64,000 bases of DNA, from contig CAXBIQ010000001.1 of the NCBI GenBank assembly GCA_963975935.1, forward strand, positions 503,751 to 567,750, in the 5' to 3' direction. The notes beneath the pieces were generated by a model. That model saw only the letters and a list, made by a program, of their open reading frames with translations. It ran no database searches and was not told where the DNA came from. The position numbers and the translations under genes were made by a program. Source of the DNA: Planktosalinus sp963975935. GTDB taxonomy: Bacteria > Bacteroidota > Bacteroidia > Flavobacteriales > Flavobacteriaceae. Below, one piece after another: positions 32,584 to 40,691 of this stretch. Within the stretch, counting starts at the first letter, position 1. Each line of letters begins with the position of its first letter.

Positions 32584-33426
32584 TTAGCTGGTAAATAATC
32601 TAAGAGTAAAGGATGTAGCTCGTTTGTACAATTTGAATTTCAGGAAAACAATAAATGCAACAGAACCCAATTGAACAACAGGCGCAAAAAAACCTTGACC
32701 TGTATCGGTACCAAATAAGTTGACCCAAAAATTGGTGTTGATTTCCGTATAAATAGCGTTAACAAATACATTGACTAAAAAGAATGCCGGCACTAACATA
32801 TATACAGCAGCATACAACTTGAAGAATGTATAAGCAAGTGAACGGAATTTTTCAAATACTGCAAGGCTAATGACCAAAGGGAAGAACGCTTGCATTATCC
32901 CCAAAAGGAAAAAACGCTCTGCCAAAAACAACGGATAAATGAATAGGTCAAGAATCCAAAGTATAGTGCTTAGAATAAATGCCAATATCTTAAACCCATA
33001 CAATGGTGTTACTAAAGCTTCGTATAAAAGGGTCATTGCTGAGCTTGCAGCATCAAAAAGACTTACGTCTTCCTCTAAAGGAATGTCCTGCATTTGTAAT
33101 GGTAATAACGCAGGTGCTGTGCCCCTATACTGCCCCTCGATGGCCACCAATATCCCATCAAAGAACCCTAACACCTGCGTTGAGAAAATTACTAATATGA
33201 CAATGGCAAAATTCTTCATCAAGTCCCCTGGGCTCAATCCCCAAGTATAACCATCTTTATCCGCAACACCTTCGTTGTACTTTTTCAGGATGTTAACCAG
33301 AAAAAATAGGACAGCGAGCGTTTTCATTCCGGCAATAGTGTATTGCGAGAAGTTGCTGCTCTGTATGGTCTGGAACACCGCATCGATGTATTCCAACCCA
33401 ATCCCTAAAAGTATAGTTGCGGTCAT
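32584..33426 (-). CDS. traJ: Conjugative transposon protein TraJ
   Basis: A 280-aa polytopic membrane protein with 6-7 hydrophobic segments, a VirB6-like inner-membrane channel component: early loop NILKKYNEGVADKDGYTWGLSPGDLMKNFAIVILVIF, central IPLEEDVSLFDAASSAMTLLYEALVTPLYGFKILAFI. Size is below the 330 aa of CTnDOT TraJ. Adjacent to traI (2-bp gap) and traK (5-bp gap) in the tra operon. Confidence 0.85.
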   Translation of the reverse strand: MTATILLGIGLEYIDAVFQTIQSSNFSQYTIAGMKTLAVLFFLVNILKKYNEGVADKDGYTWGLSPGDLMKNFAIVILVIFSTQVLGFFDGILVAIEGQYRGTAPALLPLQMQDIPLEEDVSLFDAASSAMTLLYEALVTPLYGFKILAFILSTILWILDLFIYPLFLAERFFLLGIMQAFFPLVISLAVFEKFRSLAYTFFKLYAAVYMLVPAFFLVNVFVNAIYTEINTNFWVNLFGTDTGQGFFAPVVQLGSVAFIVFLKFKLYKRATSFTLRLFTS

Positions 33427-33428
33427 TT

Positions 33429-34010
33429 TTAGTAATCTGTTTCTCGGTTATTTACTTTATCCTGCATTTTTCTGAAAGAAATAATATCTCGATACCGTTT
33501 TGTTTTAGTGGTAATGGTAGAAACCATTTGTTTCGATTCTTGCTCTTTAACTTTGAGTATTTCGGCGCGTTCGGCATCGCTCATTTTTAGGTAATCGCTG
33601 GATAAAACTTCATCAATAAAATCTACCGTTTCTAATGAGTTTTGGACTATTGCATCGAATGATTCCATAACTCTTGAAACTTCATCGGGTTTGATGTAGG
33701 GCGAGTTTAAAATATCCTGTAAATCATTTTGCATTACATTGATAAGGCGCTGATTATTGTCTGCAATTTCTTGGACAGCGTTGAGTTGTTGAACTACGCT
33801 TGATACTTGCTCGATGGCTTCTTTAGCATCCTTTAGGAATTTTACAGACTTAATCATTTGAGCGGTCTGTTTACCTGATTCCAACAGTTGTTTTACCAAA
33901 CTGATAAAATTGGTATTGTCATAAGTGGGCATTCCTTGGGCGGTAGCATTACCTGACATAAACAAGGTCAGAGCTACGGTCATTACTAAAATTTTGATTT
34001 TTGTCTTCAT
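33429..34010 (-). CDS. traI: Conjugative transposon protein TraI (DUF4141-like)
   Basis: A 193-aa exported protein: signal MKTKIKILVMTVALTLFMSGNATAQ, then a mostly helical, VirB5-like body (NTNFISLVKQLLESGKQTAQMIKSVKFLKDAKEAIEQVSSVVQQLNAVQEI). Position between traG and traJ and the size match CTnDOT TraI (DUF4141). VirB5-like proteins sit at pilus tips. This TraI is unrelated to the F-plasmid relaxase of the same name. Confidence 0.82.
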   Translation of the reverse strand: MKTKIKILVMTVALTLFMSGNATAQGMPTYDNTNFISLVKQLLESGKQTAQMIKSVKFLKDAKEAIEQVSSVVQQLNAVQEIADNNQRLINVMQNDLQDILNSPYIKPDEVSRVMESFDAIVQNSLETVDFIDEVLSSDYLKMSDAERAEILKVKEQESKQMVSTITTKTKRYRDIISFRKMQDKVNNRETDY

Positions 34011-34014
34011 AATA

Positions 34015-36417
34015 TTATGTTTTAGATGTGAATTGAATTATTGCTTTTTGCATATCGTTATACTCGTTGTAGAGCTTTATTATTTCTTCGTTTTCCTGTC
34101 CGTCGGTTAAGTAAGCCGCATAGACTTCCTTCGGAACTTCAAGACGGAAGATGTTACTTTCCCTACCGATTTTAATGAACATTTCGGTGTACTTCCGTGG
34201 CCCGGAAAGGTTGTTTTTGATGGACTTTAATTGGTTTAAATCGTGGCTTGAAAGATTAAGGCGTTTGACCAATTCGGCATAGCCTTTTTCGTTGTTAAGG
34301 CTGTAAATGACCTGTGTATTTTCAAGGATGCTTGCAGATGTTGAATTGTTGGGAAGTTGATTGATGGATTGAAGAATGATACCAATAGCACCGTTCTGTT
34401 TACGGATGGCTTGATAATAGAATTCTACGCTTTCAAGAACGTTCTCGAACTTCAGTTGCTTGGCAAACTCGTCAAATAGGATGATACCTTTTTCAGCCCT
34501 ATTTTTCCAAATGGTTCTTTGGATGGCTGACTTAATCAGCTTCAACATTACGGACAGGATTTCCTTATTGTCTTTGACTTCATCGAGTTCAAAAACAATC
34601 AAACGTTTGTCCTCTATTTTATAGGTTTGGTCTTCACTCACTTCAAACAGAAAACTATATAGACCATCGCCGACATATTCGGACATTACGTGCAAAAAGC
34701 TGGTAACGTTGAAGTAGTCGGGATGGATTTTTAGGGTGTCAAGAAGATCCTCTTGATTCCTTTCTATAAAATTGTAAAATCCTTCGAGCGAATGATTTTC
34801 TGAAATGCTATTGTAATAATGACGCAATATTTTTTTGACTGAAACCGACTGTGCTTTAGTAACCTTTAAATCTGAAGCGAACAGCTCAAAAAGGAAAACA
34901 GACAAATCTTCCAATCGTTCAGGTGTCAGATCATTTGTATCACTTATATAAAAAGGATTGATGCCAAGATTTTTTCCACTTTCGTACCGAAGTACCGTAT
35001 ATTTTTCAGGATATAGTTTGGCAAATTTAGTGTACGAGCCACCCAAGTCGATAATGACCAGACGAACACCACTTTCAAAGTATTGGCGTAAAATATTATT
35101 GGCTAAAAAGGATTTACCCTCGCCCGTTGGTGCGAAAATGGCAAAATTCCGAGCCTTGATACGTTTTTTTCGCTCGTCCCAAACATCTTTTAGAACAGGA
35201 ATATTATGCTCTCTATCATTGAAGATGATTCCGGTAGTATCAGATTTGTAATTGGTATTATTGATGAATAGGCATAATGCGTGTTTTAAATCGGTAACAT
35301 ATAAATCGTTGTTCGAGAAATTGGACGAAAAACAGCAGTAACTGTTTAATATATAATTCTTGCGCTCTTCGCCTCTCGGATAGTATGGAATAATATCCAG
35401 TTCCTTAAATTCAGTTTTAATTTTTGAAGTTATTTTGTCTAGGTCTTTGGCTTCTTTAGACCAATACACAATATTGAGATGACCACGAATAATCCGTGCA
35501 TTGTCATCGGCATTGATTTGGTCAAGAATATGTTGGATTTTCCCCAAAACCACTTTGTTCTGTGAACCGAAATTGGAACTCTTGTTAAGTTCCTCGACTT
35601 TCTTGTCGAGCAGCTTGCGCCACTTTTGTTTGTCGTCGAGATATAAAATCTGATTGACAATGTGGTTTTCGTTAAGCGTAAGCCCTAAGCCATCAATAAA
35701 CCCTTGATGAAACACAAAATCGTCAGAAGTGAATTTCTCATTGGTTTTGCTACTCTGTACACTTTCGCCAAAGCACAGTTCGCTATTGATGGCAAGGGCA
35801 TCAAAATGGTTTTCGCCAATATTGACGCTTTTCTTATCTAATAGAATGTCGGTATCGAAGCCTTCGTTGAAGCCATTGAAATAGCCATTTGTGAGTTTCT
35901 GAATCCCTTCCGCTTTAAGCGGAAGGAATGCCATCTTTCGGCTATTATTGATAAAGGAAACAGAATCGCTTACAGAGTTTACAAAACTCTTAATGTTATC
36001 GTCCAGTTCCTGTACAATTCCCTTTGAAATTTTTCTAAAGGGATTGACATATTTTGAATTGTTGAGCGCTTTGTTTTTGGTCAAGATGAAAAACAAATAG
36101 CACTTGTGCTCAATATGTCCACGACCTTTAAAATGCTCGTGCGTTGCTTTTTCTAAAAATGTTTTATTCGGAAGCTGTTCAGAAGAATAGGATTTCTTCA
36201 GGTATATATCCTGTTTATGAACCACAGTTCCCACAGGCAGCGATTTCAAAGCCTGAAACCAAGCACCGTGCATATCTTCAAAGTCCTTTTCGGAAAGCGA
36301 ATAAATTTCAGGTAGATTCCCTGTATAGCACAAGACCACATTGCCATTATTGGCAAAGACGATATTGTCCTGAATATCTACGATGGGCTGATATGCCGAA
36401 AGGTTAATCTTATTCAT
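34015..36417 (-). CDS. traG: Conjugation ATPase TraG (VirB4 type)
   Basis: An 800-aa VirB4-type ATPase. Walker A FAPTGEGKSFLANNIL is near residue 430, Walker B GIILFDEFAKQL near 643, with the following ILQSINQLPNNSTSASILENTQVIYSLNNE typical for VirB4. The N-terminal half carries the CagE/TrbE-like region. It is the inner-membrane-bound motor that powers pilus building and transfer. It overlaps traF by 8 bp. All motifs are intact, which supports a working conjugation system. Confidence 0.93.
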   Translation of the reverse strand: MNKINLSAYQPIVDIQDNIVFANNGNVVLCYTGNLPEIYSLSEKDFEDMHGAWFQALKSLPVGTVVHKQDIYLKKSYSSEQLPNKTFLEKATHEHFKGRGHIEHKCYLFFILTKNKALNNSKYVNPFRKISKGIVQELDDNIKSFVNSVSDSVSFINNSRKMAFLPLKAEGIQKLTNGYFNGFNEGFDTDILLDKKSVNIGENHFDALAINSELCFGESVQSSKTNEKFTSDDFVFHQGFIDGLGLTLNENHIVNQILYLDDKQKWRKLLDKKVEELNKSSNFGSQNKVVLGKIQHILDQINADDNARIIRGHLNIVYWSKEAKDLDKITSKIKTEFKELDIIPYYPRGEERKNYILNSYCCFSSNFSNNDLYVTDLKHALCLFINNTNYKSDTTGIIFNDREHNIPVLKDVWDERKKRIKARNFAIFAPTGEGKSFLANNILRQYFESGVRLVIIDLGGSYTKFAKLYPEKYTVLRYESGKNLGINPFYISDTNDLTPERLEDLSVFLFELFASDLKVTKAQSVSVKKILRHYYNSISENHSLEGFYNFIERNQEDLLDTLKIHPDYFNVTSFLHVMSEYVGDGLYSFLFEVSEDQTYKIEDKRLIVFELDEVKDNKEILSVMLKLIKSAIQRTIWKNRAEKGIILFDEFAKQLKFENVLESVEFYYQAIRKQNGAIGIILQSINQLPNNSTSASILENTQVIYSLNNEKGYAELVKRLNLSSHDLNQLKSIKNNLSGPRKYTEMFIKIGRESNIFRLEVPKEVYAAYLTDGQENEEIIKLYNEYNDMQKAIIQFTSKT

Positions 36418-36688
36418 AGTTAAAACCTGAATTTCTTTTGTTACTTATAATTTTTGGAAAAGCGTTGGCTGTTTGAAAAATCTGTGGGTTGTGGCTAATT
36501 CTTGTCAAAGCCACATAGAGCGCAGCGTTAAAAACGAGAATACCTATAATCATCACGAAGCTGAAAGAGAAAATTACTATGAGCAATGAGGCCAATATGG
36601 AAACTATCATTAAGGCAAACAGGGAAATGGGGAAGCCAAAAATGACTGCCCGTTTCCTAATGTTTTTATAGACCTCGAACCGCTTCAT
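36410..36688 (-). CDS. traF: Conjugative transposon protein TraF (DUF4133)
   Basis: A 92-aa protein with two adjacent membrane helices (AVIFGFPISLFALMIVSILASLLIVIFSFSFVMIIGILVFNAALYVALT) between a basic start and a polar end, the VirB3-like layout of DUF4133/TraF. Overlaps traE by one base (ATGA-type junction) and traG by 8 bp. Confidence 0.87.
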   Translation of the reverse strand: MKRFEVYKNIRKRAVIFGFPISLFALMIVSILASLLIVIFSFSFVMIIGILVFNAALYVALTRISHNPQIFQTANAFPKIISNKRNSGFNYE

Positions 36689-36975
36689 TATACAACGATT
36701 CCAATTAGGTAAGTGAAGATGCCGACTACTGCGCCAGCTATCAAAACAAATACAAGTACTCTGGTAATACCCTTTTTTAGGTCAGCATTTTCCCCAAAGA
36801 AATGCCCTGCATTAAACAGGAAACCGATGAGGAAAATGACCCCTAATATGATTGGAAAAATGGTTCGGATGGTGTTGGAAACATCATCGACCGAATCTTC
36901 GATTCCCCCAATTTGTGCAAAAAGTGATGTTGAGAGCAACGACAAAAAAGTTGCCAAATAGATTGATTTTTTCAT
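36688..36975 (-). CDS. traE: Conjugative transposon protein TraE (DUF4134)
   Basis: A 95-aa exported, very hydrophobic protein: signal MKKSIYLATFLSLLSTSLFAQ, then two helices (IRTIFPIILGVIFLIGFLFNAGHFFG and ITRVLVFVLIAGAVVGIFTYLIGIV). DUF4134/TraE is the VirB2-like pilin candidate of these elements. It is the first recognised gene of the minus-strand tra operon; its promoter must lie in 36976-37164. Confidence 0.87.
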   Translation of the reverse strand: MKKSIYLATFLSLLSTSLFAQIGGIEDSVDDVSNTIRTIFPIILGVIFLIGFLFNAGHFFGENADLKKGITRVLVFVLIAGAVVGIFTYLIGIVV

Positions 36976-37164
36976 AACGTAACAGTTTAAATTTTTGTGT
37001 TGTTTTCGTTATTGGAAATTTACATATATTTATTTACAAATACCTGATAATCAAATATTTGTGAACAAAATATTATTTGATTTTGTTTGAATTCCTTTGT
37101 TATTATTTGATATCAAATTCTATGACTTTTGGAAGTTGAATTGTTAATAACCCTAAAATTGAAA
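36976..37164. promoter_or_regulatory. Divergent control region of tra operon and amidase gene
   Basis: About 190 bp of A+T-rich DNA between the divergent traE and amidase genes, with several related palindromes: CAAATATTTG (37052-37061) and ATTTGATATCAAAT (37105-37118), plus further TTTGA/TCAAA half-sites between. Repeated half-sites at a divergent promoter suggest binding of a regulator to both operons. The regulator is unknown; RteC of this window is a candidate by analogy with CTnDOT. Confidence 0.5.
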
Positions 37165-37794
37165 ATGAAAAAAGTGCTCAAAAACGTCAGTTTTATGATT
37201 TTGCTCTTGAAAATGTGTATCATTTTTGGACAGGAAACAGCCATTCAAAAAAGAATACTAATTGACGTTGGACACGGTGGAAAAGATTCTGGTGCGATAG
37301 GTGTAAATGGCATCCTAGAAAAAGATGTTGTACTCAATATTGCAAGTGCGATTTTGAAGCTAAATAACAAGTTGGATAAGCCTTTGGATATTTATTTGAC
37401 CAGGTACAGCGATACACTTATTTCACTATCAGATAGAACCAAACTTGCCAAAGCTCTAAAAGCTGATTTATTTTTGTCGTTGCATTGCAATCATTCGGAT
37501 AATCCGAATGCTAGGGGTGTTGAAGTTTACGTGACAAATGCAGAATCCAAATATTCAGATGATTCTACTTGGTTTGCTTTTCAAGTGCAAGCCGCACTTA
37601 ATAAAGAATTGGGATATGAAAGTAGAGGTGTCAAGTTTGCAAATTTTCAGGTACTTCGAGAAACGGTTGATGTTTGCACTTCTGTACTTATAGAATTAGG
37701 GTTTTTGAGTAATAAAGATGAAGGCAACTATATTTCAAATTCTAACAATATCCAATTGATTGCCACAGCCATTTTGTTATCTATACAAAACTAA
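37165..37794 (+). CDS. N-acetylmuramoyl-L-alanine amidase
   Basis: A 209-aa exported amidase_3 enzyme: N-terminal hydrophobic signal (VSFMILLLKMCIIFGQ) and the zinc-site segments DVGHGGKDSGAIGVNGILEKD, LFLSLHCNHSDNPNARGVEVYV and the catalytic Glu in VLIELGFLSNKDEGNY. I chose the ATG at 37165 because the signal peptide starts there. It cleaves the stem peptide from peptidoglycan sugar chains. In conjugative elements such enzymes open the cell wall for the transfer channel; the divergent position beside the tra operon fits that. Confidence 0.88.
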   Translation: MKKVLKNVSFMILLLKMCIIFGQETAIQKRILIDVGHGGKDSGAIGVNGILEKDVVLNIASAILKLNNKLDKPLDIYLTRYSDTLISLSDRTKLAKALKADLFLSLHCNHSDNPNARGVEVYVTNAESKYSDDSTWFAFQVQAALNKELGYESRGVKFANFQVLRETVDVCTSVLIELGFLSNKDEGNYISNSNNIQLIATAILLSIQN

Positions 37795-37801
37795 TACTAT
37801 T

Positions 37802-37900
37802 ATGAAAGACCTATTTTTAGAATTAACAAAGAGTTTAAAAGCGATTGTAATCCAATTTATTTCTGAAGTGATTTTCTTATATAAGTCTTTCAGAAATTAG
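37802..37900 (+). CDS. Tiny ORF behind the amidase gene (32 aa)
   Basis: A 32-aa reading frame starting 7 bp behind the amidase stop: MKDLFLELTKSL then an apolar stretch AIVIQFISEVIFLYK and a basic end. The close spacing suggests co-translation. It could be an amphipathic membrane peptide helping the amidase, in the manner of small holins, but that is a guess. Confidence 0.4.
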   Translation: MKDLFLELTKSLKAIVIQFISEVIFLYKSFRN

Positions 37901-37973
37901 ATTATTTCCGCATAACACCCGCTATCTTATTTAAGACAACCAACTAAAAGTTAGAGCAGAATATAATTTAATA

Positions 37974-38013
37974 TTTAAGTATTTGCTTAAATAAGTAATT
38001 ACTTTTACCTTTG
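37974..38013 (+). promoter_or_regulatory. Promoter and operators of the arsR-merTP cassette
   Basis: TTTG (37982-37985) and TACCTTTG (38006-38013) match the Bacteroidota -33 and -7 boxes with 20 bp between. Two inverted repeats cover this promoter: TTTAAG-tatttg-CTTAAA (37974-37991) and the perfect palindrome AAGTAATTACTT (37993-38004). Binding of the ArsR protein encoded 18 bp downstream would block RNA polymerase. Confidence 0.68.
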
Positions 38014-38031
38014 CTCGTCTAAAGCATTAAT

Positions 38032-38403
38032 ATGAAATTAGAAATATCCTGTACAAGAGCTGAGGCTGACCATAAGCAATTACTAAACTGTAGAACTACC
38101 ATTGATGGTATGGCTAATGGTTTCGACAAAATATCGAAACTACTATCTATTTCAGGTAATGAAGTGCGCTTAAAAGTTCTATTTCTTTTAAATATGGAAA
38201 AAGAATTATGCCCTTGTGATTTAGCTGATATTTTAGGTATGAGTGTTCCTGCCGTTTCTCAGCATATACGAAAAATGAAAGATGCAGGTATTATAAGCTC
38301 AAGGAGAGAAGGGCAAACCTTATACTATTCATTGAATGAGGATGAGACGGATATTCTGAATAGTATATTTAAGTCAATCAAATTAGAAAGAAAAACAGCA
38401 TAA
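38032..38403 (+). CDS. ArsR/SmtB-family metal-responsive repressor
   Basis: A 123-aa winged-helix protein: ISGNEVRLKVLFLLNMEKELCPCDLADILGMSVPAVSQHIRKMKDAGIISSRREGQTLYYSLNE. Cysteines in CPCD (about 60 and 62), at the recognition-helix side, and in the N-terminal extension (Cys6, NCRTT) could bind a soft metal such as mercury or arsenic. It precedes the merTP gene by 10 bp and should release its own promoter when metal is bound. Confidence 0.9.
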   Translation: MKLEISCTRAEADHKQLLNCRTTIDGMANGFDKISKLLSISGNEVRLKVLFLLNMEKELCPCDLADILGMSVPAVSQHIRKMKDAGIISSRREGQTLYYSLNEDETDILNSIFKSIKLERKTA

Positions 38404-38413
38404 ATTTTTAATT

Positions 38414-39019
38414 ATGAGTACAGAAAAAACATCAAAAAATGTAGCATATACAGGTTTGTTTGCTGCAATAGCAGCGTCATCTTGTTGCATACCACCAGTT
38501 ATTGCATTAATTGCTGGAATTGGAGGGAGTGCATCCGCTTTATCTTGGATGGAACCTTTTAGACCCTATTTAATTGGTGTCGCTATCATAGCAATTGGTT
38601 ATGCGTGGTATGATTATCTAAAACCTAAAAAAGCAGATGATTGCTGTGAAATAGATGCAAAGCCAAAGTGGTTTCAAACTAAAGGGTTTTTAATAGGAAT
38701 TACATTATTTGCGGCTATCTCAATAAGCTTTCCATACTACTCTCATATTTTTTATCCAGTTAATAAAAAAGAAGTGGTTATAGTGAATCAATCCAATATT
38801 CAAACGGTAAATTTTGATGTAAAAGGGATGACTTGTGCTTCTTGCGAACAACACATTACGCACGCTGTTAATGAATTAGAGGGTATTGTAAATGTAAATG
38901 CTTCCTATGAAAAAGCTAACGCAAAAGTAGAATTCGATAATTCGAAAACTACTAAAGAGGATATAGAAAAAGCAATTAATTCTACAGGCTATAAAGTAAC
39001 CTACAAAGAAGAAAACTAA
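38414..39019 (+). CDS. merTP: MerT-MerP fusion mercuric transport protein
   Basis: A 201-aa protein. Residues 1-115 are MerT-like with three membrane helices and the vicinal cysteines SSCCIPP in the first. Residues 130-200 are an HMA/MerP-type domain with GMTCASCEQHI (Cys pair near 141 and 144). Such fusions move mercuric ions from the periplasm to the cytosol. A mercuric reductase, expected to use the imported ion, was not found in this window. Stop and next start overlap by one base. Confidence 0.88.
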   Translation: MSTEKTSKNVAYTGLFAAIAASSCCIPPVIALIAGIGGSASALSWMEPFRPYLIGVAIIAIGYAWYDYLKPKKADDCCEIDAKPKWFQTKGFLIGITLFAAISISFPYYSHIFYPVNKKEVVIVNQSNIQTVNFDVKGMTCASCEQHITHAVNELEGIVNVNASYEKANAKVEFDNSKTTKEDIEKAINSTGYKVTYKEEN

Positions 39020-39225
39020 TGGAAGTCCAATTAAAATCAGAAATTACCTGCCCAAACTGCGGACATAAAAAAGTAGAGGATATGCCAACAAAAGCTTGTC
39101 AGTTTTTCTACGAATGTGAGAATTGTAAAACGGTTCTAAAACCAAATGAAGGGGATTGCTGTGTTTATTGCAGTTATGGGACAGTTTCTTGTCCACCAAT
39201 TCAAGAAAACAACAGTTGTTGTTAA
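39019..39225 (+). CDS. GDCCxC-motif protein
   Basis: A 68-aa cysteine-rich protein: a CPNCG and CENC pair like a zinc ribbon, the motif GDCCVYCSYG near residue 47 and a final CC. It belongs to the small GDCCVxC-domain proteins that accompany mer and ars genes in Bacteroidota. It is translationally coupled to merTP. A role as a metal-binding helper is inferred from cysteine content and context. Its end overlaps, on the other strand, the extended 3' end of the ATPase gene. Confidence 0.85.
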   Translation: MEVQLKSEITCPNCGHKKVEDMPTKACQFFYECENCKTVLKPNEGDCCVYCSYGTVSCPPIQENNSCC

Positions 39226-39952
39226 GTAAATAGGTTTTAAATGACCATCCATTAAACAAGCGCCAATTTGAAAAATAGTATTCTAAAATTAACTTCCGCT
39301 TATCCCCAGCTTTTGTATCAAAAGCAATCAAATTAAACAGTTCGCGCATTCTACTACGAACACGGTTTCCATACCGTTCTTCCAGTTCTTCAGCATTTAG
39401 GTTTGTAGTAGCGTGGGTTTTGACTTTGTGTTTGGTCTCAAGGTAAAGTTCGTATCGGGAAAGTAATACTTCGCCCATCACATTCAAATCTTTACCATAG
39501 AATCGTCCTGCAGGTTCAATGCCTAAATCATCAAAGCAGTAGAATTTGGTGCTGCCATAATCCTCAATGGTTTTAAAGCCTAGATGGTTAAAGCTAAAAG
39601 CAACATTCCTGCACGGAATCATTTCATAAGGTCGTTGCATTGGCACGATATATCGCAATAGTTTCATCAAAGTGGTCTTTCCACATCCCACAGGCCCGGA
39701 TAGAAGAATACCCTTGTTAGTGTCGATATCATCTTTCAGGCAATTTTCTTTGTCCTTGATGAAATAGTGACATAGTTTGCGGATGATAACCGTGTCCTCA
39801 TCATAGATTCTAAATTGTTTGCCAAAGAGCAACTTTCCCTTTGCATCCAAATAAATCAGGATTTTATCAAAATCGTATAACACGCTTTTACCATCAAACT
39901 TTCCAAGCGAATATTCCACGCCACCTTCGGTAATTTTAGAGGGGTTGTCCAT
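39044..39952 (-). CDS. DnaC-like AAA+ ATPase with an abnormal C-terminal tail
   Basis: A 302-aa ATPase of the element-borne DnaC/IstB style: Walker A LLSGPVGCGKTTLMK near residue 85, Walker B FYCFDDLG near 140, sensor HATTNLNAEELEERYGNRVRSRMRELFNLIAFD. I chose the ATG at 39952 (MDNPSKITEGG), which overlaps the upstream gene by 17 bp. The family normally ends near GDKRK; here the frame runs on for 82 further residues (39047-39292) antisense to the GDCCxC gene. This suggests that the mer cassette entered at the 3' end and replaced the natural stop. Likely replication-helicase loading or DNA handling. Confidence 0.78.
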   Translation of the reverse strand: MDNPSKITEGGVEYSLGKFDGKSVLYDFDKILIYLDAKGKLLFGKQFRIYDEDTVIIRKLCHYFIKDKENCLKDDIDTNKGILLSGPVGCGKTTLMKLLRYIVPMQRPYEMIPCRNVAFSFNHLGFKTIEDYGSTKFYCFDDLGIEPAGRFYGKDLNVMGEVLLSRYELYLETKHKVKTHATTNLNAEELEERYGNRVRSRMRELFNLIAFDTKAGDKRKLILEYYFSNWRLFNGWSFKTYLLNNNCCFLELVDKKLSHNCNKHSNPLHLVLEPFYNSHIRRKTDKLLLAYPLLFYVRSLGR

Positions 39953-40688
39953 AATCTTTGTTTTTAGTGGTACGCAAGTTGTCCTTAATATGGGACGGTT
40001 GCTTTGTGTTTGGTTTGTTTTCCTCATTGAATAATTCAGTTCTGTCCATCCAGTTTTTAGCCAAAGCTTGCCAATCTCGTATCGGTTTTCCGTCGCTTGT
40101 TTTCCAATCGTTCGATTCGTAGTGGTCGAAGAATTTTTTTCCTTCATCAGCATCAAAACCTTTTTCTTCAAAAAAAATAAAAACGGCCTGCCTGCCCTTT
40201 GGTTGTTTTATATTGTTTACTTGTTTGGTATTGTTTATAGTAGATACCAATGCTTGTCCACTCACGGGACGGTGCGAGTCCATTACTTGTCCATTTGTGG
40301 TATGGTGTTGGTACACTACTGGTTCATTTCTGGGATGGTAGTGTCCCGCAAGTTGTTCTAATATGGGACTGTACCGTCCCACATCAGGCTCATCACTTGT
40401 CCCAATTATGGCCATCTTGATTTTACTGCCTTTGTAAGGATTGTTGGAAGGGAAGTATGATAGATAATTCCAAGAGTCCAAATCCGTAACGCATCTGTGA
40501 TAGGTTGATTTAGAACCAATTTTGGCAGCCCTCATTAAATCTCTGCGGTTCACATAAAATTCGTCCGCAAATCGGCTACTATTCCATTCTTGAAATAATG
40601 CCATATACAGGGTTATGTGCGTGGGATTGAGGCGGTCATCAAAATAGAACGTTGAAAAAGCCGCATTGAGTAGCTTTATATAGTTCAT
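39936..40688 (-). CDS. DnaD-like replication/primosome-type protein
   Basis: A 250-aa protein. The N-terminus (YIKLLNAAFSTFYFDDRLNPTHITLYMALFQEWNSSRFADEFYVNRRDLMRAAKIGSKSTYHRCVTDLDSWNYL) is a winged-helix of the kind found in replication initiators and DnaD-like proteins. The middle is low-complexity, and the end has a short helical domain (IRDWQALAKNWMDRTEL) typical of DnaD_N/phage replisome organisers. It overlaps the ATPase start by 17 bp, and the pair resembles an initiator plus helicase loader. It follows the HTH gene by 3 bp. Confidence 0.7.
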   Translation of the reverse strand: MNYIKLLNAAFSTFYFDDRLNPTHITLYMALFQEWNSSRFADEFYVNRRDLMRAAKIGSKSTYHRCVTDLDSWNYLSYFPSNNPYKGSKIKMAIIGTSDEPDVGRYSPILEQLAGHYHPRNEPVVYQHHTTNGQVMDSHRPVSGQALVSTINNTKQVNNIKQPKGRQAVFIFFEEKGFDADEGKKFFDHYESNDWKTSDGKPIRDWQALAKNWMDRTELFNEENKPNTKQPSHIKDNLRTTKNKDYGQPL

Positions 40689-40691
40689 CGC

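Noticed and set aside
39953..40171. A longer start for the DnaC-like ATPase at 40171
   Set aside because: The extra 73 residues lie over the upstream gene in another frame and look random; the ATG at 39952 gives the family-like start.
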